NCBI GenBank assembly: GCA_018806985.1 | Contig: JADANN010000461.1 | Span: 248,001 to 312,000 of the forward strand | Length of the DNA stretch: 64,000 nt | Source of the DNA: Angiostrongylus vasorum | Taxonomy: Eukaryota > Nematoda > Chromadorea > Rhabditida > Metastrongylidae | Direction: 5' to 3' | In this document: one piece after another, positions 22,964 to 37,900 of the stretch | How positions within the stretch are numbered: position 1 is the stretch's first letter | How the letters are laid out: the number at the start of each line of letters is the position of its first letter | The notes under the pieces: model-generated | What the model saw: the letters and a program-made list of their open reading frames with translations, nothing else | Told to the model about the DNA's origin: nothing | Database searches by the model: none | Translations under genes and position numbers: made by a program

Positions 22964-25939
22964 ATGGCCATGCTCGACATTAAGACAATTTCTCCACAAA
23001 TGAACAATCACTTTAACGCTAAGATATTAAGTTATAAAATAGTTGACGATGGAAAATTTGCAGTAAGTTCTGCCTCTCAAAAATTTTGCCAACCAGGATT
23101 ACTTTCTACGTGGTTCGCTGACTAACGTCATGGTTTCTTTAGGTGTTTAGTATCCAAATAACAGTCGATGGTTATACATGGACTGTAGAACGTCGGTACA
23201 GTGAGTTTGATGCAATGGATATGCGTCGTTTTCCAGATCGTAAGAAATCGTTTCTGCCGCCAAAGCGCCTGATTCGGAATCTGGTGAGTCGTCCTCACCG
23301 TATACTTTCTTTTACTCTGTGTTTCCTTTTTTTTATTCTTCCTATTCCCGTGTGGCGCAGTGGTCGGAGGCGCCCTGCAACACACACGTGGAATAGATCC
23401 CCGCGCCCATGGCCCACCAAGCCTTCCATCCCTCCGGGGTCAGCAAATTGGTACCAAACATGTTTGGCAGGATAGAAGCACTGGCTCGATGCATCGGTAG
23501 GCTGCTGCGAGTCATTATAAAGACCAAATTTGCGTTCAGTCACCTCCAAACGATGCTTAATGAAGTCGAATGCATGGCGTATCCCTCAGGGATTGATCAA
23601 CACCGAGAGCTTTATCCTTTTTCATCCTTGTCTTTCCTATTCCCAAGTTTTCAACTTATTTGGCACAAAAATTTGCGGAATAAGGCAGATTCCTCTTTTT
23701 ATGGACGTGTTTCATCTGCCTAGTCAATTTGACTTGAATCTAGCACGTTCCTTAGGGCGGCTTATGGATTTTATGTGGTGTCTACTTTTCTGCCTGCCCA
23801 GTTAAGTATCGAGTTCCAAAAGGAAATCGTTTCCTTTTGGACAGGAAGTGATGAAAGGATGTCAAAAAGGAAAGAAAGGTAGGGTAGTGATCACGAGAAG
23901 GTGGTTTCTCACATGAATAGTCACCGGTGTTGTGGTAGAATGGTTTTCAGATATTTAATTTAAATGATAATCCTAGTGTTTTTTATCCAATAAGCATCTT
24001 CTTACCTTTGGTCAATCTGGTTTAGTAGAAGAATGAAAACCAGACAAATTTTATCTTTAGCGATTTATGCTATAACCCTCTTCAAGCAGGAACGTTTGAG
24101 AACTCAGTATTGTTACTTACTGTTTAAATCAAGAAAGATGGTTCTACTTTTGAACTGAATACGCTCCGAGACACTACAGACAGTACGCTATCTTTCCTTT
24201 CATGAGAAATATGTTAATACAGCAATTTGAATCGTTTCGACTATGAATTGCTTCCTTACGTCTTTCCTCACTTTCGGCGGACATTTCTGTTGAACTTTCC
24301 CATACTTTATATAATACAGCGTTATGGTTCATGCATAGTGTCGTCCAGATTCGCTTCAATCTGAGAACAGAATCGTTTCGCCAGATATTGGTAGATTTTG
24401 AATATCAATATTTAGGTTGAATTCTGCTAGGTTTGACAGGTGAGAAACTTCAAACATCATGATTGTTCCAAGCGAATAAGTAATATTGTTCTCTGCTTCT
24501 GATGGGAGATTGGAGATTACGATCTATTGTTCTTTTTCCCGCATCATTCTAGTAGTCGATAAATGCTAACAGCATGTCTTAGGAGACCAGAGATTTCTCT
24601 TAAGAATGGCTAACCCTACTATTGATTCGTAGGTGATGACTTCCTGCAAAGACGGCCTGAAAGCTAGCATTATTCACATCGCTTTCTATCGAACAAATTG
24701 CACAGAGTCACAATATTTTTATTAAATAAAAATTTCTGCTCGCACAGTCTTTTGCAAAAGCGGGAACTTGAAGGAAATTTCAACTATGAGTCCATCTGTG
24801 AGATTTCCTACCTAAATCGATAATAAATTTTAAACATGTAAGTATATTTAGTAGGTACTTGCTAAGATACTTGAACGGCCTTTCTTCACGAGTTGTGAGG
24901 GTTCCAGAGGATAAAGCTCTCGGCGTTGATCCATCCTGAGGGATCAATCATGCATTAGACTTTACTAGGCATCGTTTGGAGGTGACTGAATGCATATCTG
25001 GCCTTTACAATGACCCGCGGTGGCCCACCTATGTATTGAACTGGTATTGCTATCTTCCCAGACGAATCTGCTGCCCAATTTACCGACGCTGGAGGGATAG
25101 AGGGTTGGTGGACCCTATGGCGCGGAGATCGATTCCATGTATATTGCAGGGCGCCTTCGACCAATGCGCTACACTTCCGTTGGGAAATTATATATGGTAA
25201 AAGAACTGTATTATATATTATGTAGTGTGTAGTATATTGTAAAGGGCGGGTGTGGCGCAGTGGTCGGAGGCGCCCTGCAGCACACACTTGGAATCAATCC
25301 CCTCGCCCATGGCCCACTAAGCTTCCCATCTCTCCGGGATCGGCAGATTGGTACCAAACTGGTCTGTGAGGATAGCAGCACAGGCTTGGTCATCGGTACG
25401 CCGCAGCGAGTCATTTTTAAAGGCCAGATATGCATTTAATCACCTCCAAACGATGCGTAGTGAAGTCGAATACATGGCGCATCCCTTAGAGATTAATCAC
25501 GAGAGCTTTATTCTGTATCCTTTTTAGTATAATGTATATTATGAAGCTGTAGTATATTCAGTGAGACTTTTTTTTAAACGTATACTACGTGGGCCAGGTT
25601 TGGAGGTCTATTACCACATTAAGGTGAATGTTTTCATCTATTTTTTAGTGTAGCAGAATGGAAACTTCTGTTAGCTGTTTGGAAAGTGGACTTTTAATGT
25701 TATGCCTTTGACTGAATTCCATATTTGTTTTGAAAATAACCGTTTATCGCGGTCCTGAGTTTTAAAACTGTGACTTCCATGCTGTGTCGTTCCAGGATCC
25801 TGAGTTCTTGGAAGAACGTCGTGCTGAATTGGAGAAATACTGTCGAGCTCTTCTTGAACTGGAACTCTGGTGTCAAAAACAGAAGAAGGTCAACTCGTTG
25901 CCGTTGCTCACAGCAAAATTCTTCGATTTCCATCAATAT
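22964..25939 (+). CDS. NISCH: Nischarin exons 1-3, PX domain
   Basis: Start codon at 22964 (a second ATG follows six bases on). The PX core shows IQITVDGYTWTVERRYSEF; the Arg-Arg-Tyr of that segment is the phosphoinositide-binding motif. LPPKRLIRNL follows as the PX proline loop, and DPEFLEERRAELEKYCRALL is helix 3. The domain ends with FFDFHQY. Intron 2 holds an inverted pair of SINEs. Confidence 0.9.
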
Positions 25940-28900
25940 GTGGGTTCATCATAGTTCTTTTCTGGTTGTTTTTGAATTCATTGATTAGAGTTATACTCCA
26001 GTACACATACACTAACAACACTAACATACTAACGCCAACTAAAACTTTGCTTGTATTCCCTTCCATACGTTGGTGCTTGTCTTTCACTTAGTTATTCTTT
26101 GATCCAATGTATTTAATTCCTAAGTACTGGCTCTCGTGAAGTGTTGATCTTAAGTCCTAGTCTTCAGTTTAATTATGTTGATTTATATAGTTATTGTAGA
26201 CTCTTTTATAGAGTTATCTTGTTTGGTGTTGCTCAGTCGTCATTCACTTTCTTTTCTTCTTTCACTACTTCGTCCTTAGCTCTTTTGCTGCTTTGTAAGG
26301 AACGAGAACTTTTTCCCTAAAGATCCAAGTTGAAAAGAATGTATAATATTGTTTTCTTAACGCTGGAAATCGTCCAGATTAACTCATGCAGTCGACCGAG
26401 CCACTTTCCTTCCTATTCGTAAATATGTCAAGGGAGGTTTTTTAACGAGTTTTTTGGTTTCTATAATTTACTAGTATTTATATGAGAAAACTATGCAATC
26501 CTCCTGATTTTTTCTTGATCACTAATGGAGCTTGCAGGAGCAATTCGTTGTTATTTTTACATTAGTTTTGGACTACTTGCAAACTTTTGCGAAATAGTTA
26601 TTGATTGAAAGATTATGCCATAAGAAAGGCTTCTTTTGTTTCGATTTCGTTGAGTAGAGCTGTATTAAAGTTACATCATTATTACTGAACTGTCTACCGT
26701 TTCCGCTCAGAACGGAAATTGTTGAAGCTATGGATTTTACTGGTTCATTTGCGTTAGCGCGCATTGATTTCAATGCTTGTGGTGCGAAAGTAGTGGTCTT
26801 TCTACTTGGAACGAACACTTCTCATTTCATGCTGAACCTTATTAAATGAAAAAACTCTTACACTATACAGATCTTTGCCTAGAAGTTGCGATCTCTCTTG
26901 TTCTACCACGATGTGATTCTGATTTCCTTCAATCTACATAAAAGGGCCATGGTTTTAAATTTCTTGTGCAAAGGCTTAGATTTCGTACATAAAAGCGATT
27001 GAACGAGCAGGATTTCACCGATCAGGACATGATAGTGTTCCCAGTGTATCATCAGTGTTCGTCGCTGCCATTCTTGCGTTGGAGTATCAAAAAATCGAAA
27101 TTTGTGATCAAGCTCCTTGGAAATTTTAGTTCTGACCAGGTTTATAACTGAAACAATATTTTACGCATATACCCTTAGGGGCTATATAACAAAGTTTATT
27201 TTATAAGTCTATGAGTCTCTGAAGTCCTTGAATACTCCACTATTTCATCCTATTGGTACTTTCCTATTACCAATTAATCTTAAAATTGAATGCGTACCTT
27301 ACATTTCCAAGGAATTTACACATGCTTCACCAATCCTACTTATTCCTCGGATGTTTGGAACAAGTCCCCTCGATACTGAAATCTTTTCCATGAGTTTTTA
27401 TCCCTGTTTAATTTTCCATGCTATGGACATCCTGGCCTGTATATTTATTAGGACTTATGTCTTATGGTAGTTTGATCATCGTTTTAGATGGTGTTCAAAT
27501 TTTTTTACTCAACTTTCCAACTCTGATTACATTAGGATACCGTGCTTTACCTAGTGTTTGTCTTGAGTTTCTTACGGTTAATGTAAAAGGATGATAAAGG
27601 ATAAAGCTCTCGACGTTGTTCAATCCCTGAGGGATGCGCCATGCAGTCGACTTCACTAAGCATCGTTTGGGGGGTGAATGAATACATATCTGACCTTTAC
27701 AATGACTCATGGTGACCTGCCGAATTATTGGGGCAGTGCTGTTATCCTCCCAGACAAGTATGGTACAAATTTACCGACACCAGAGGGATGGAATGCTTGG
27801 TGGGCGAGAGGCGAGGAATCGATCCCATGTGTGTGTTGCAGGGCGCCTCCGACCACTGCGCCAAACGCGCCCTTGGTTAACATAGTTTATAGGAATATGC
27901 CCTTTTACACACTACTTATATATTTTTGATAGTCTTTTCACGTTGGTATAATAGAGGGGCTATTTACTGTCCTATTTTTCGACTACATTATTTGGTTATT
28001 TGCTTATTCATTTTGTTCATCTGTGGAGTTTTTACCATGAGACATCCGATCTAATACGTCCGTGAATTGCTAATAGGTGCTAATGAAGTGAGCGGGCTTG
28101 TTCTTTCTCTTCATGGCACCGTTTCTGTTAATGTACTTTTTACTTCTTTTAACTAACGAATCAATTTACACCTCTTTTTTTCTGGACCCATTTTATGAAA
28201 TCTTTGTAAATACTTCGTTTATATCAATTAGCGTTGCTGTTTTGAAGGTTACTAGAAGGCGAACTGTTTAAGGTGAATCGTGCACATCTCGTCGTCTCTT
28301 GAGTAATGTATTCACTGTACAAATCACATCAAATGCTTGTAAATCAATATCAGTGTGGTTGTGCAGATACTTTTTTTTAACTCTGATTTTTCCCTAACTT
28401 TTTTTAGATGCACGTTTAACAAAGTGGTTAAAGGTGGCCTTCAAACCACATGCTCGTCCTTTTTTTCTATCCCACGCCTCGGAAAGACCAGGTCTTCCAT
28501 CCCTGTTTTACCACTAAATTAGTATCAGATGTTTGTGAATGGGCAACAAAAAAAGAAAGACTGGATAGATACATCGGAAGACCATTGTATAGGTCAAACA
28601 TGCATTCTATCGCTTCTGTGATACCAAATGATGTGAAAGGCACTGCTTAGGGATTGATCAGCTCCGGATTTTTATCTTTTACGCTTTTCCTTTAATTTTT
28701 GCAAAGTTATGGTGCATGAAGGTTTCCACTCCACACCGACTTTTGAGGCATGCTTAGTTCTCACACTATTGCCATACTGGTTTTTCATCACTTGAATCTT
28801 CAAGCTTCTGAGCTTTTCGTTTTCTAAACCAAATTTCATTTTTTTATTCCTGCTTACTGGACACAATAGTGGGTAAGTCGCAATCAAATGAAACCAACAA

Positions 28901-31900
28901 AAACTTGTTCCGAAGTGATGGGATCTCATACTTGCGGAAGCAGTCAAGCCTAAGGTTTCGTAATGTCATCACAGTAAATTTTGGTAAGGAATAGATTCTG
29001 TTAAAAGGTTCTTTTTAAAGCTTCTGTTTCACTCTACCAGATAAGCCCTCTTTGTTGTATTTTACTAGGAGCGCGATAAGACCACGGTATGCACACAGTA
29101 ATATTAATATGTAATAATAACAGTACGAAAAAAATTTTCCCACTTTACAAAAAAGTGTTGCTAACATAATGCAACAGTCTTTTCGTGTTGTTTAATAGTA
29201 GGCCATCTTTCTTCTTCAACTATGAGGAGAAAAACTCATCTGACTAAAAGTTACGTTGAACGAACACTTTATTTAATGCTTTATTTGACAATAGTTTAAG
29301 TTATAAACATGCGCTGTTTGAGTAAGAGAAGAGAAAAAGTATTCCTTGAAACAGGAATACTGCGATAGGAATGAAATTTGGAAAGCCATACGTTTACGAC
29401 CAACAGAATCTCTGGTAGACTATGCTGGTAAGCAAGAGAACTGATTTAAGCTGACAATCCACTACTTTTAGTGTTTTCCATCATTTCGCTGTCCTTAAGG
29501 TTTTGTACAATTCGAGAAACAAAGAAGCACCTGAAATCTGTTTGAAATAGATACAATGTTTGGTGTTATAAATCGACATAGTGTACGGTGTGTCCTATTT
29601 TTTGGTTTTCTTTTGGAGAAAGTCGGGAAAATCTCTTGTACTTTATAGCTGTTACGTTTATAGTTAGAGAAAACAGAAGGAGCGAAACATATCAAAGGTG
29701 TTCAATATTGTGGTGGAAGCCGATAATCCAACTATCTTGACACCGATTGATGCTTAAAATTAAAGCGAAAGGATCCCTTCGATGGAGTCGAGTATTTGTT
29801 GAAAGTAACGCTCGTGTTGTACATTCTTATCATCTAACTTGAAGTTTCCAATCGATACGGCACAAACAATATACAACACTGATAACTTGTTCCAATTTAC
29901 TGTAAGAAAAACTCAGAATAAGAAAAACTTCTAGTGCTCAGTGTCTGCGTTTTGTTGGGTTGTATGTTCACCGCGCAACGAGCTGGCTCGTTTCATTCGC
30001 CAGTACTGGAGTCGGGTCCATATCTCGCGCACAGCCAAATACGTCATGGCAATGTTTTTGACTGCAAAAAGACTGAGATCGTAGTGTCTGCCTCTTTGCT
30101 GGATCTCCAAAAATACGTAAAGATAGATGCGAAGGCCGAGGAATGGTCCGTTCACCTAAAAATTCAGTGTTTTCGGACTTCGACGAGCTATAGGATTAGA
30201 AGTCAGAAATGTCTCGAAAATTCTGCTGCATCTAAGTGGCAGCAAATGCTATTATCTTCTACCCTTTTACTTATTTTAGTCTCAAAGTTGATAACACTTA
30301 CGATGAGCACATATATCAGACTCCAGATCTTATCGTTCATATACAAGAGCCGAGGGTATCGTCCAAATCGAAGTTTAAGAAGTGCGAATGTCGGCATAAC
30401 AAAATTTAGACATCCAAAGATTAAGATAGTAAGATCGAGCCAAAGAGGTAGATTCCAGCCATCTTTCTAAATGAATTTTGTAGTAATTATAGTAAGCAAT
30501 AGCTTACAATTAGGTGGTTGAAGTGAACTAATATGACAAGAAGCTCAAGGATTTTTCTCAACTCAGATTACTCCAAAATAGTAGTTTTCTAGTAGACTGA
30601 TCATGTTTGGTTTTCTTTCTTCTTAATTCTGAATGTACGCAATATTTCTTGACAAGAAGTACTTTTGAGCATATCAATTTTAAACGTAAGAAAAGCATAT
30701 GCGACCAGCGACGTATTCTATATAGGAGAGGATATTAATTGCCGGTGGTAAAACTCACGAATGATTGCCAGAGAAGATCAAGGAAATAAATGTTGTCGAC
30801 AAGATCAAGACAAATGGCAGTGACAAGATAAGTTATGTAAAGCTGGCGAGCGCTCATGAGAGGTGTGTAGTGATGTGCTTCTAGCATGAATAGGAAGATC
30901 AGCACCGACAACGAGAGCCCAAGCTTAAACAGGTGATCGTCGAAATGCTTGTCGTTATTGTCCAGTGGTCCGGGAGGCAGCTGAAATTCAAATAGCCTGA
31001 TTCATTTTGACGTGTCTTCCACTTATTTCGTTAAATTTGAGTGCATTTCGTACTTCAGAATAAAAGAGACGGAAACATATGGCAACTTTTCCTACCAACA
31101 CCAGGGAGTAGATAAGCCAACCTATCCATGCGAATTTCACTTTGCCATCTGAAATCAGGTTTTTTTATAAAGCGGGATATAAGTATTTAAAAAATTTTCT
31201 GCTGATTTCCTTTTATCACTGAGGAATCTGCCAACCCACCAACTGAACACACCTCCTCCATTTGAGTTTGATTGTACCTGATAGCGAGCACAAGCAACCA
31301 CAACAATACAACAATGACAAGTGCATCAGCGCCGATCCATGAGTACCATATTTTATCCGAAAGTACTGCGACATAGTAGTAATTGAGAAGTCCTAGTTGA
31401 ATAATGACAAGAACTAGACAGATAATGAACGAGGATACATCGAGAAATCCTCGAACACAGTGTCCTGAAATGCTAAGACCTTGAAAGCTCCTATAACTAG
31501 CAATTTCTTTAACAGTATAATGTCGGCTTAGTTATCTGTTTTATTTGGAAGTATCTCTTTCATTACCATGACCTAACAAATACGAAATTATTTTCCGAGG
31601 GATTTAAGCATATTTTCAGTTTGCGTTTGAGATGCTATCAAACAGCAACGTTTACCAGGAACAACGGCCATTGTGTGGTATTTAGTCGGTGGCGCAAGTA
31701 CTAATGCGACCTGGTCACCAGGATTGCAATTGTCGCCTGTTTTCAGTGGATTTTCTTCGCCTCCGTCGTAGTACGAGGCGTGAGGATTGTATTCTTCGGC
31801 GTTTTCCTCGATCACTTCCTCAATTACGTGTCTGGGATCTCGACCAATTGTGTTTGCGTACACAGCTTCTGAAACTATCAGGGTAGAAATTCCATGTGAT

Positions 31901-34900
31901 ATATTTTAGCTGAAGAATAGTCAATGAAATGAAATGTGGAACAGGATTTAACTGCGTCATGAAGGCGACGAAAAGACTGAAAAGAATTTATGCACACAAA
32001 CTCATACGTTTTTTCATCGACTCCACCCTCTCAATAAAAGGTGTCGTAATCGGATTATGGGTGTGAGCCATTTCGACATAGTTGCGAGCAATTTTTCGTT
32101 ATGCCTTTGGAGCTAGCGTCTACAAAATTTTGTAAATGTAAAGATGGCAAACATAGTCAATTACAACATATGCAATGACGCTTACAGGAAAAGCGAAATG
32201 TAAGCGTTTTTTTGTGATTTCGCCGTAGTCTCAATGTGTTTTGATGATCAGCCAGCTACCTCGGAATACACTTTCGTCAAAAAATATTAGCTAAGGAGGC
32301 CATTAGGAAAGAAAGAAAAACATGGAGAATTGCACTAACTAATCAAAGCGACGATAAGCGCTAATCTTCAGAATATGTTTTTATGTGAAAGAAAGACGTT
32401 GAAAATTGATCATTGAGGGAAGTGCTTTGGGGATATATTGGATGTACAACCGGCGGAAATGTGGAGAGGGTCTGAAGTCCCGTTCACTCGCGCAATTATT
32501 TGAGAGTCGACATGTAAACAAGCTGACCGAGGACCGAAGGAGGAGAACCGCCTCGGAATACGAGTGCGTGAGTGAATCAGAGGCGCCAGGCGATGGAGTT
32601 TCTGACCTGCTGTTTGTGGTGAAGTTGTGGATGTTGCACTTATACGCGACAAAAAATGCTTTTACTCCTCTAGATATACTAAAAAAGCAGATTGCTTGAC
32701 GTTCAACATTATGGTCAAGTGTGCTAGATGTGATACCGGATCATTCTCGAAGATTAATTCGTTGTAAAGAAATATTTCTGTAGTTTTCAAGTTAGTTAGA
32801 CACTACAGTTTTCTGAAATTTGGTGAATTCGGTTAGTGTGGTCCGGATTTCGTATCACCTATACATGTCAAAAATTAAGACGCTGCTGTTTCTCTCTCGT
32901 TCATTACTAAAGTTTCCCTAACTTCTGTTTCTAATGATCACATTCGTTTTTGCAAACACTCAAATTTCTTGAGGAAGAGTTGAGCGCCCAAAAATCGCTA
33001 TAGCGACTGCGAAACAGCAGCTGAGTTATCGGATTTGAAATCTCTGCTCTGTTGTTGTCTTAAGGCAATGGCGTCTCTTTACGTTGCTCAGCATTTGGAC
33101 AATCGCTTTTTTCTCGATGACAAATAAGCTTGTTTACTTCTACATTTAGTAGTACGCAACGCAGTGTTTTGCCTCCTATGGACGTTTCAGTTCATAGATT
33201 AGAAAATACGTCGAAAGAGGATCCGTCAAGCCAAATATTGAGCATAATTTTAGCTAAACGACGTCTGTTATACTCCTGTACTATGTAGATTTGTACCATT
33301 TAGAACTAGAGAACCTTTTGAAGCTATAAATTTCTCAGATAAGTCCGAAATATACTATATTTTTTTATATCATTAGGAATTCTCATTAAAAACCGCTAAC
33401 CTAGAACCGCTAGTGAGTGGCTATACTGAGGAATCTCAGAACTTTTCTTTTTAAAAAAGATAACAAATATAATAATTAGCACTAAGCAATAGGTATCACG
33501 ATAAATGGGAAGAATTTTGCTTCAAAGGTTTACAAGAGTAGTCCTATTAACAGGCTAACTTTTGGAGAGTAACGACCATATGTCAGTTGTATGAACAGGA
33601 CTGTATCAATTTGGCCCTAGTAATTGGACAGCGGCGGGGTGCTGGTGGTGGTGGTGCTGTTTGACATGGGGTCAGGTTGGCAAATGACCCAATGAATGTG
33701 AAAAGGTCGCAAAACATCCACGAAATACAAAACGATGCACTATCATGGGGTTCGCTATGAATACGGTATTTCGGTCCAAATTGGTTTCGTAAATCCTCAT
33801 TCTACTTTAGAGCTATTAGGCGTACGTGTGTAGATTTAGTTCTTAGGAATGAAACGTTAAATTTAAGGTTATTTAGTGTAGTAGTTTCGCTGAATGGGTT
33901 GTTGATTCGTGATTGCGAGAAACTGGAGAATGTGTGTTCAAAATGTCTTACGTAAGGCTTAAAACAATTCATATTCTTCCATTTACTAGTTGAATTCAAT
34001 TTAGGGATAAAATAGTCATTTTATAGAGAAAATGATTCGAAACAATCATGCAAATAATTGCCGGCGATAAAATGATTCTCATGACGGAACGAGTCCAAGT
34101 TCGAATATAGTCGTTCTTTTTTTCTTAACGTTCTCCAGTCTTTTCATCTGTTGGTTTACTGAACTAAATCATTTATGTTCTATTTTATTACAAATACCGA
34201 CTTCTGAACCTCTCAAATGATTTGTCGAGCAGAACTGACAATTCACATTCTCTAACAGAAACTCCTTTGGAAGGAAAGTTATACTTGTAGTTTGCATAGT
34301 TTATTACTATATTTTTATTATTACTATTACTTTATTACTACTTTTTATTTACTACTATGTTTTCGCATCCAGTTGCAGAGTATAGTTGAAAACAACGGTG
34401 AAGAAGAAGAAGAAAGTCGATGGAAATAACCTCATCTTGAGATTGGGTTTACTTGTTAGGTTTTTTCTTCGTTTTATCTAACAGAGCAGAAAGAATGAAA
34501 ATGTGAAGATTTAGAGAAATGTACTGGAGAATCATAAATTAAACTACCTATAATGAATGGACTCATGTTTGCGACTCAGAACAATAGAACCAATGAAGTT
34601 ATACTTAATGACATTTATATGACATTTATATGACATATATGACGTTTGGATTGCTTTCAAGACTGAACAGATTGATTTTCTGTAGAGTAACGAGAGAATA
34701 CAAAAGCAGCACCTCCTTGGTCCATAGACGGAACTGGGAGAAACTGTAGCTTAGAGCTGGCGTGAATACGGTACCAGCGCTATCAGTAGGCGACTGTGGC
34801 TAAAACGTTTGGGTATTGTTGGTTGAAGCGTCGTAATTCGATGAGGAGGAGAACGAACGACGTGTTGTTGAAGTGGGAGAATACTTCTAATTTGGCTGGA

Positions 34901-37900
34901 AGCCAATTCAAGAGCAATGAGCTGGGCGGAGCGGAGCGCTCTAGGATGCGACGACGAGTAGGAGGACGAAGGGGAGGAGGAGGGAAGGCACGAGGAGGAG
35001 GGGTCAGCAGGCCGGCCAGGCCTCGCCGAATCGACATCGACGAGGAGGAAACGGCAGGCATGGTGGTGCTAGCCAGTGGCAAACTAATCATGTTCACGTG
35101 ACGGGCTCTGTTCTGTCGAGAGACAATGGTGAGCTCAAGTAACTGTAATAGTCAGGAGCCCCACCAGGAACGCTTGGAATGGACAGGGTTGGAATTGCCT
35201 TATATGGCCAACAGAGCGAAAACCTGCAGTTTTCTTTTTGCGGAAAGTGAGCGTTGGTTAATGAATAATAGAGAACAGGTTCTCAGGTAAACTCTCCATA
35301 TCTTTCAAAACTTCACATTATACTAACCGTTGTTAAATTTTGAATCAAACGCGGAATGACAGAAAACGTTGTGGGTAGACATAGCGTAACTAGTTTAGCC
35401 CAATAAATGTCCTTTTCATTTCACTGTGTTCACCACATATTAATTATTTACTTACATGTGAGCGGGATCCGATAAACATTCGAAATCGATTACAAAGATC
35501 AGTAGAAGTTTGCGTAAAATCTGACATAGTGAAACTTTTTTAAAAAAGCATATCGTAAGAAAAATATGTAAGACAAAGATATAACCCTATGTGGGACTCT
35601 AATTGGACCAGTGAAAGTTATATATGGACGATAAAAAAGTTTCCAGATATTTGTGCAATGTTATATAACATGGAATATAAGTGATGAGTTGCTGCAGTTT
35701 CAATTTTCTTCATTCCTGACCGCGATTTGGTTGAATGTTATACATTTTCATGGGACCGTTGCCTAAAGTAGCACATATTTCAGAGCATAGCGATCATTCA
35801 GAGCTGATAATGTGAACTAATTAAGTTTTAAAGGTATTTGGGTTAATCGGTTCGATGGTATACTATGGCAACAACGTTTAGAGAGGGAATAGAAGTCTGG
35901 AGTTTGATCATCCATCACAACATATTGTGGATGATGTTCTGCGCGTATCCCATGGGGTGGTTGGTACAGGTAAACACCGCCACCACCCATGCCCACCCAT
36001 CTCATCTGCTCTCAACTGCGCTCGCTCACGCCTCATAGACTATTCAATTCGTGATTATCATCGTAATGAGGTAACAACAGACCAAACAGTAGCTATTCGT
36101 CGATGGTTTCGTCGATTAACTGAATAGATACGCGAATCGACTATCGAGTAGAGTGGTTTGTGATCGGCGTCTCATTAGACTCTAAATATCTTTTTCTCCA
36201 GAACGAATCTTAAAAACTGGTTGCTTTAATTCCTTGCTAGAGACGTCGGAACAGTCACTGGCTGCGATGGAACAAAAAACGAATGTTTGAGACGAACAAA
36301 TGAGTTAAGAGATAGTAAGATGGCTAAAGTATTGTCTGACTGTATTATTCAGTAAAAGAATTTTTTTCTCCTATATAAGACCAGAAGTTGAACTCAAACC
36401 TTTATTGTGGCTAACGATTTGGCACCATGGCGTTACCGTTTTCTTTTTTCTAAGTCCTTTTTGACAAGTATAATTTTTTGATCGATAGAACTAGGTGAGA
36501 GACAGGCGAAACAAAGAATCCGCATGGTGTGGTGGTGAACGCGTTACTCCCCGGAAAGGAAAATAGCGCGTTCGTTCCCCCACCGCAGACACCTGCGGTC
36601 CGGAGTTTTGCAAATATCTCAGCGTTATAGAAGTTATATTTCGCAACATATTCTGCCTTTAAAAAGAATAGACAGTAAATAAAAAGGTTCAGATCGTGAC
36701 CATAAATATATCCTCAACTTAATTGGGTTCAATGCCGATTTGGGCTACCCAGATCAATTTCGTTGACGGGTGATTGCTGATGGCAAGTGATCGATAGAAC
36801 TAACTGAGAGACAGGCGAAACAAAGGATCCGCATAGTTTGGTGGTGAACGCGTTACTCCCTGCAGAGGACAATAGCGCGTTCGTTCCCTCACTACAGACA
36901 CCTGCGGTCCGGAGTTTTGCAAATATCTCAGCATTATAGAAATTATAATTCTTAACTTTTAAGTTGTCATAGGGAGAAGAACAATGCGCCTTTGTTAGTT
37001 AACAGCATTATGTGTTATTCTATACCTTTTCTAACTAAAAAACAAAAAGAAAACATTGTGACGACTTTTAGTGACGACGACGGCTAACGTTTGTTTTTAA
37101 TCGGTCATTGCAGTGCATTGCGATTGGTTATCGTCTCTGGAAGTTTGGTTTTATCTCAAAGTCTTCCAGTAGATACTTGTGTGGATTAGAAGTTGTCTAA
37201 TGCTGTAATTATCTGAACTTGTTAGTGAAATGATTTCATAAATGATGGCTATTACTCAAAAAGAATTCTTCAAATCCTTCAAGAAAATCACGAATTACTG
37301 GTAATTCCAGAATGTCAGCGTCAGGGTTGTTTGTGATAATGACCCGCATAGCGTGGTATTATATTTACGCGGGTGTTGTGCTCGCTTGATTGTTCGGGCT
37401 TGTGCTTGTCTGCTGAGCTGTGAGATCGGAGCTGGTTGATTGTGTTGCCATTTAGCCAATGGCCGACGTACACGTCCGTTCGGTCTGCCATCTGTTCCGT
37501 TCGCTCTTATTTTGTGCTTCCTCGAGATTGCGCAGAGGGAAGAGCATATTTCTGCCGATTATGTTTGGCGTAATACGTAAGGCGTTCGCAACTGGGTCGG
37601 AATGCATATGTGACCTCGTCCACATCCATATAATGCCACTTCAACTATGGGGGGTACTCATGCACGAGATTTTGCACGGACGCAAAATTTGAATAAATAT
37701 GGTGAATGGTTGAAAAATCCACATTTGAATCCCACGAAACCATTGAATTGCTTTCAATCAAATCAAAGTAACACGAGTCTGAACGAAACTTCAGAAAATA
37801 ACCATCACTGCAGCTGATTAAGGATTTTATGAAGCAATGTAGTTCCTTTGATGAATGAATGGCATCATTGCTGGTGGATCGAGAATTCAACAAGGAAATT

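Larger units (their letters stand above)
25940..29930. other. Nischarin intron 3, left part: SINEs only
   Basis: AT-rich intron. The only recognisable elements are family-B SINEs at 27592-27875 (-) and 28408-28682 (+, decayed). No exon with supporting splice sites was found. Confidence 0.55.

Noticed and set aside
29934..30470. 178-codon plus-strand ORF, among the longest in the window
   Set aside because: It is the exact antisense of the last two TMEM121-family exons, which have splice sites and family resemblance.
31689..31886. Plus-strand ORF
   Set aside because: Antisense shadow of exon 2 of the TMEM121-family gene.
34783..35101. Overlapping 100-codon ORFs on both strands, Pro- or Gly/Arg-rich
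   Set aside because: Open because of GC-rich composition; no splice sites or family match on either strand.
37459..37692. Plus ORF as an alternative first exon of nischarin
   Set aside because: It lies after the PX exons, which already join exon 4 in phase, and it has no matching donor.
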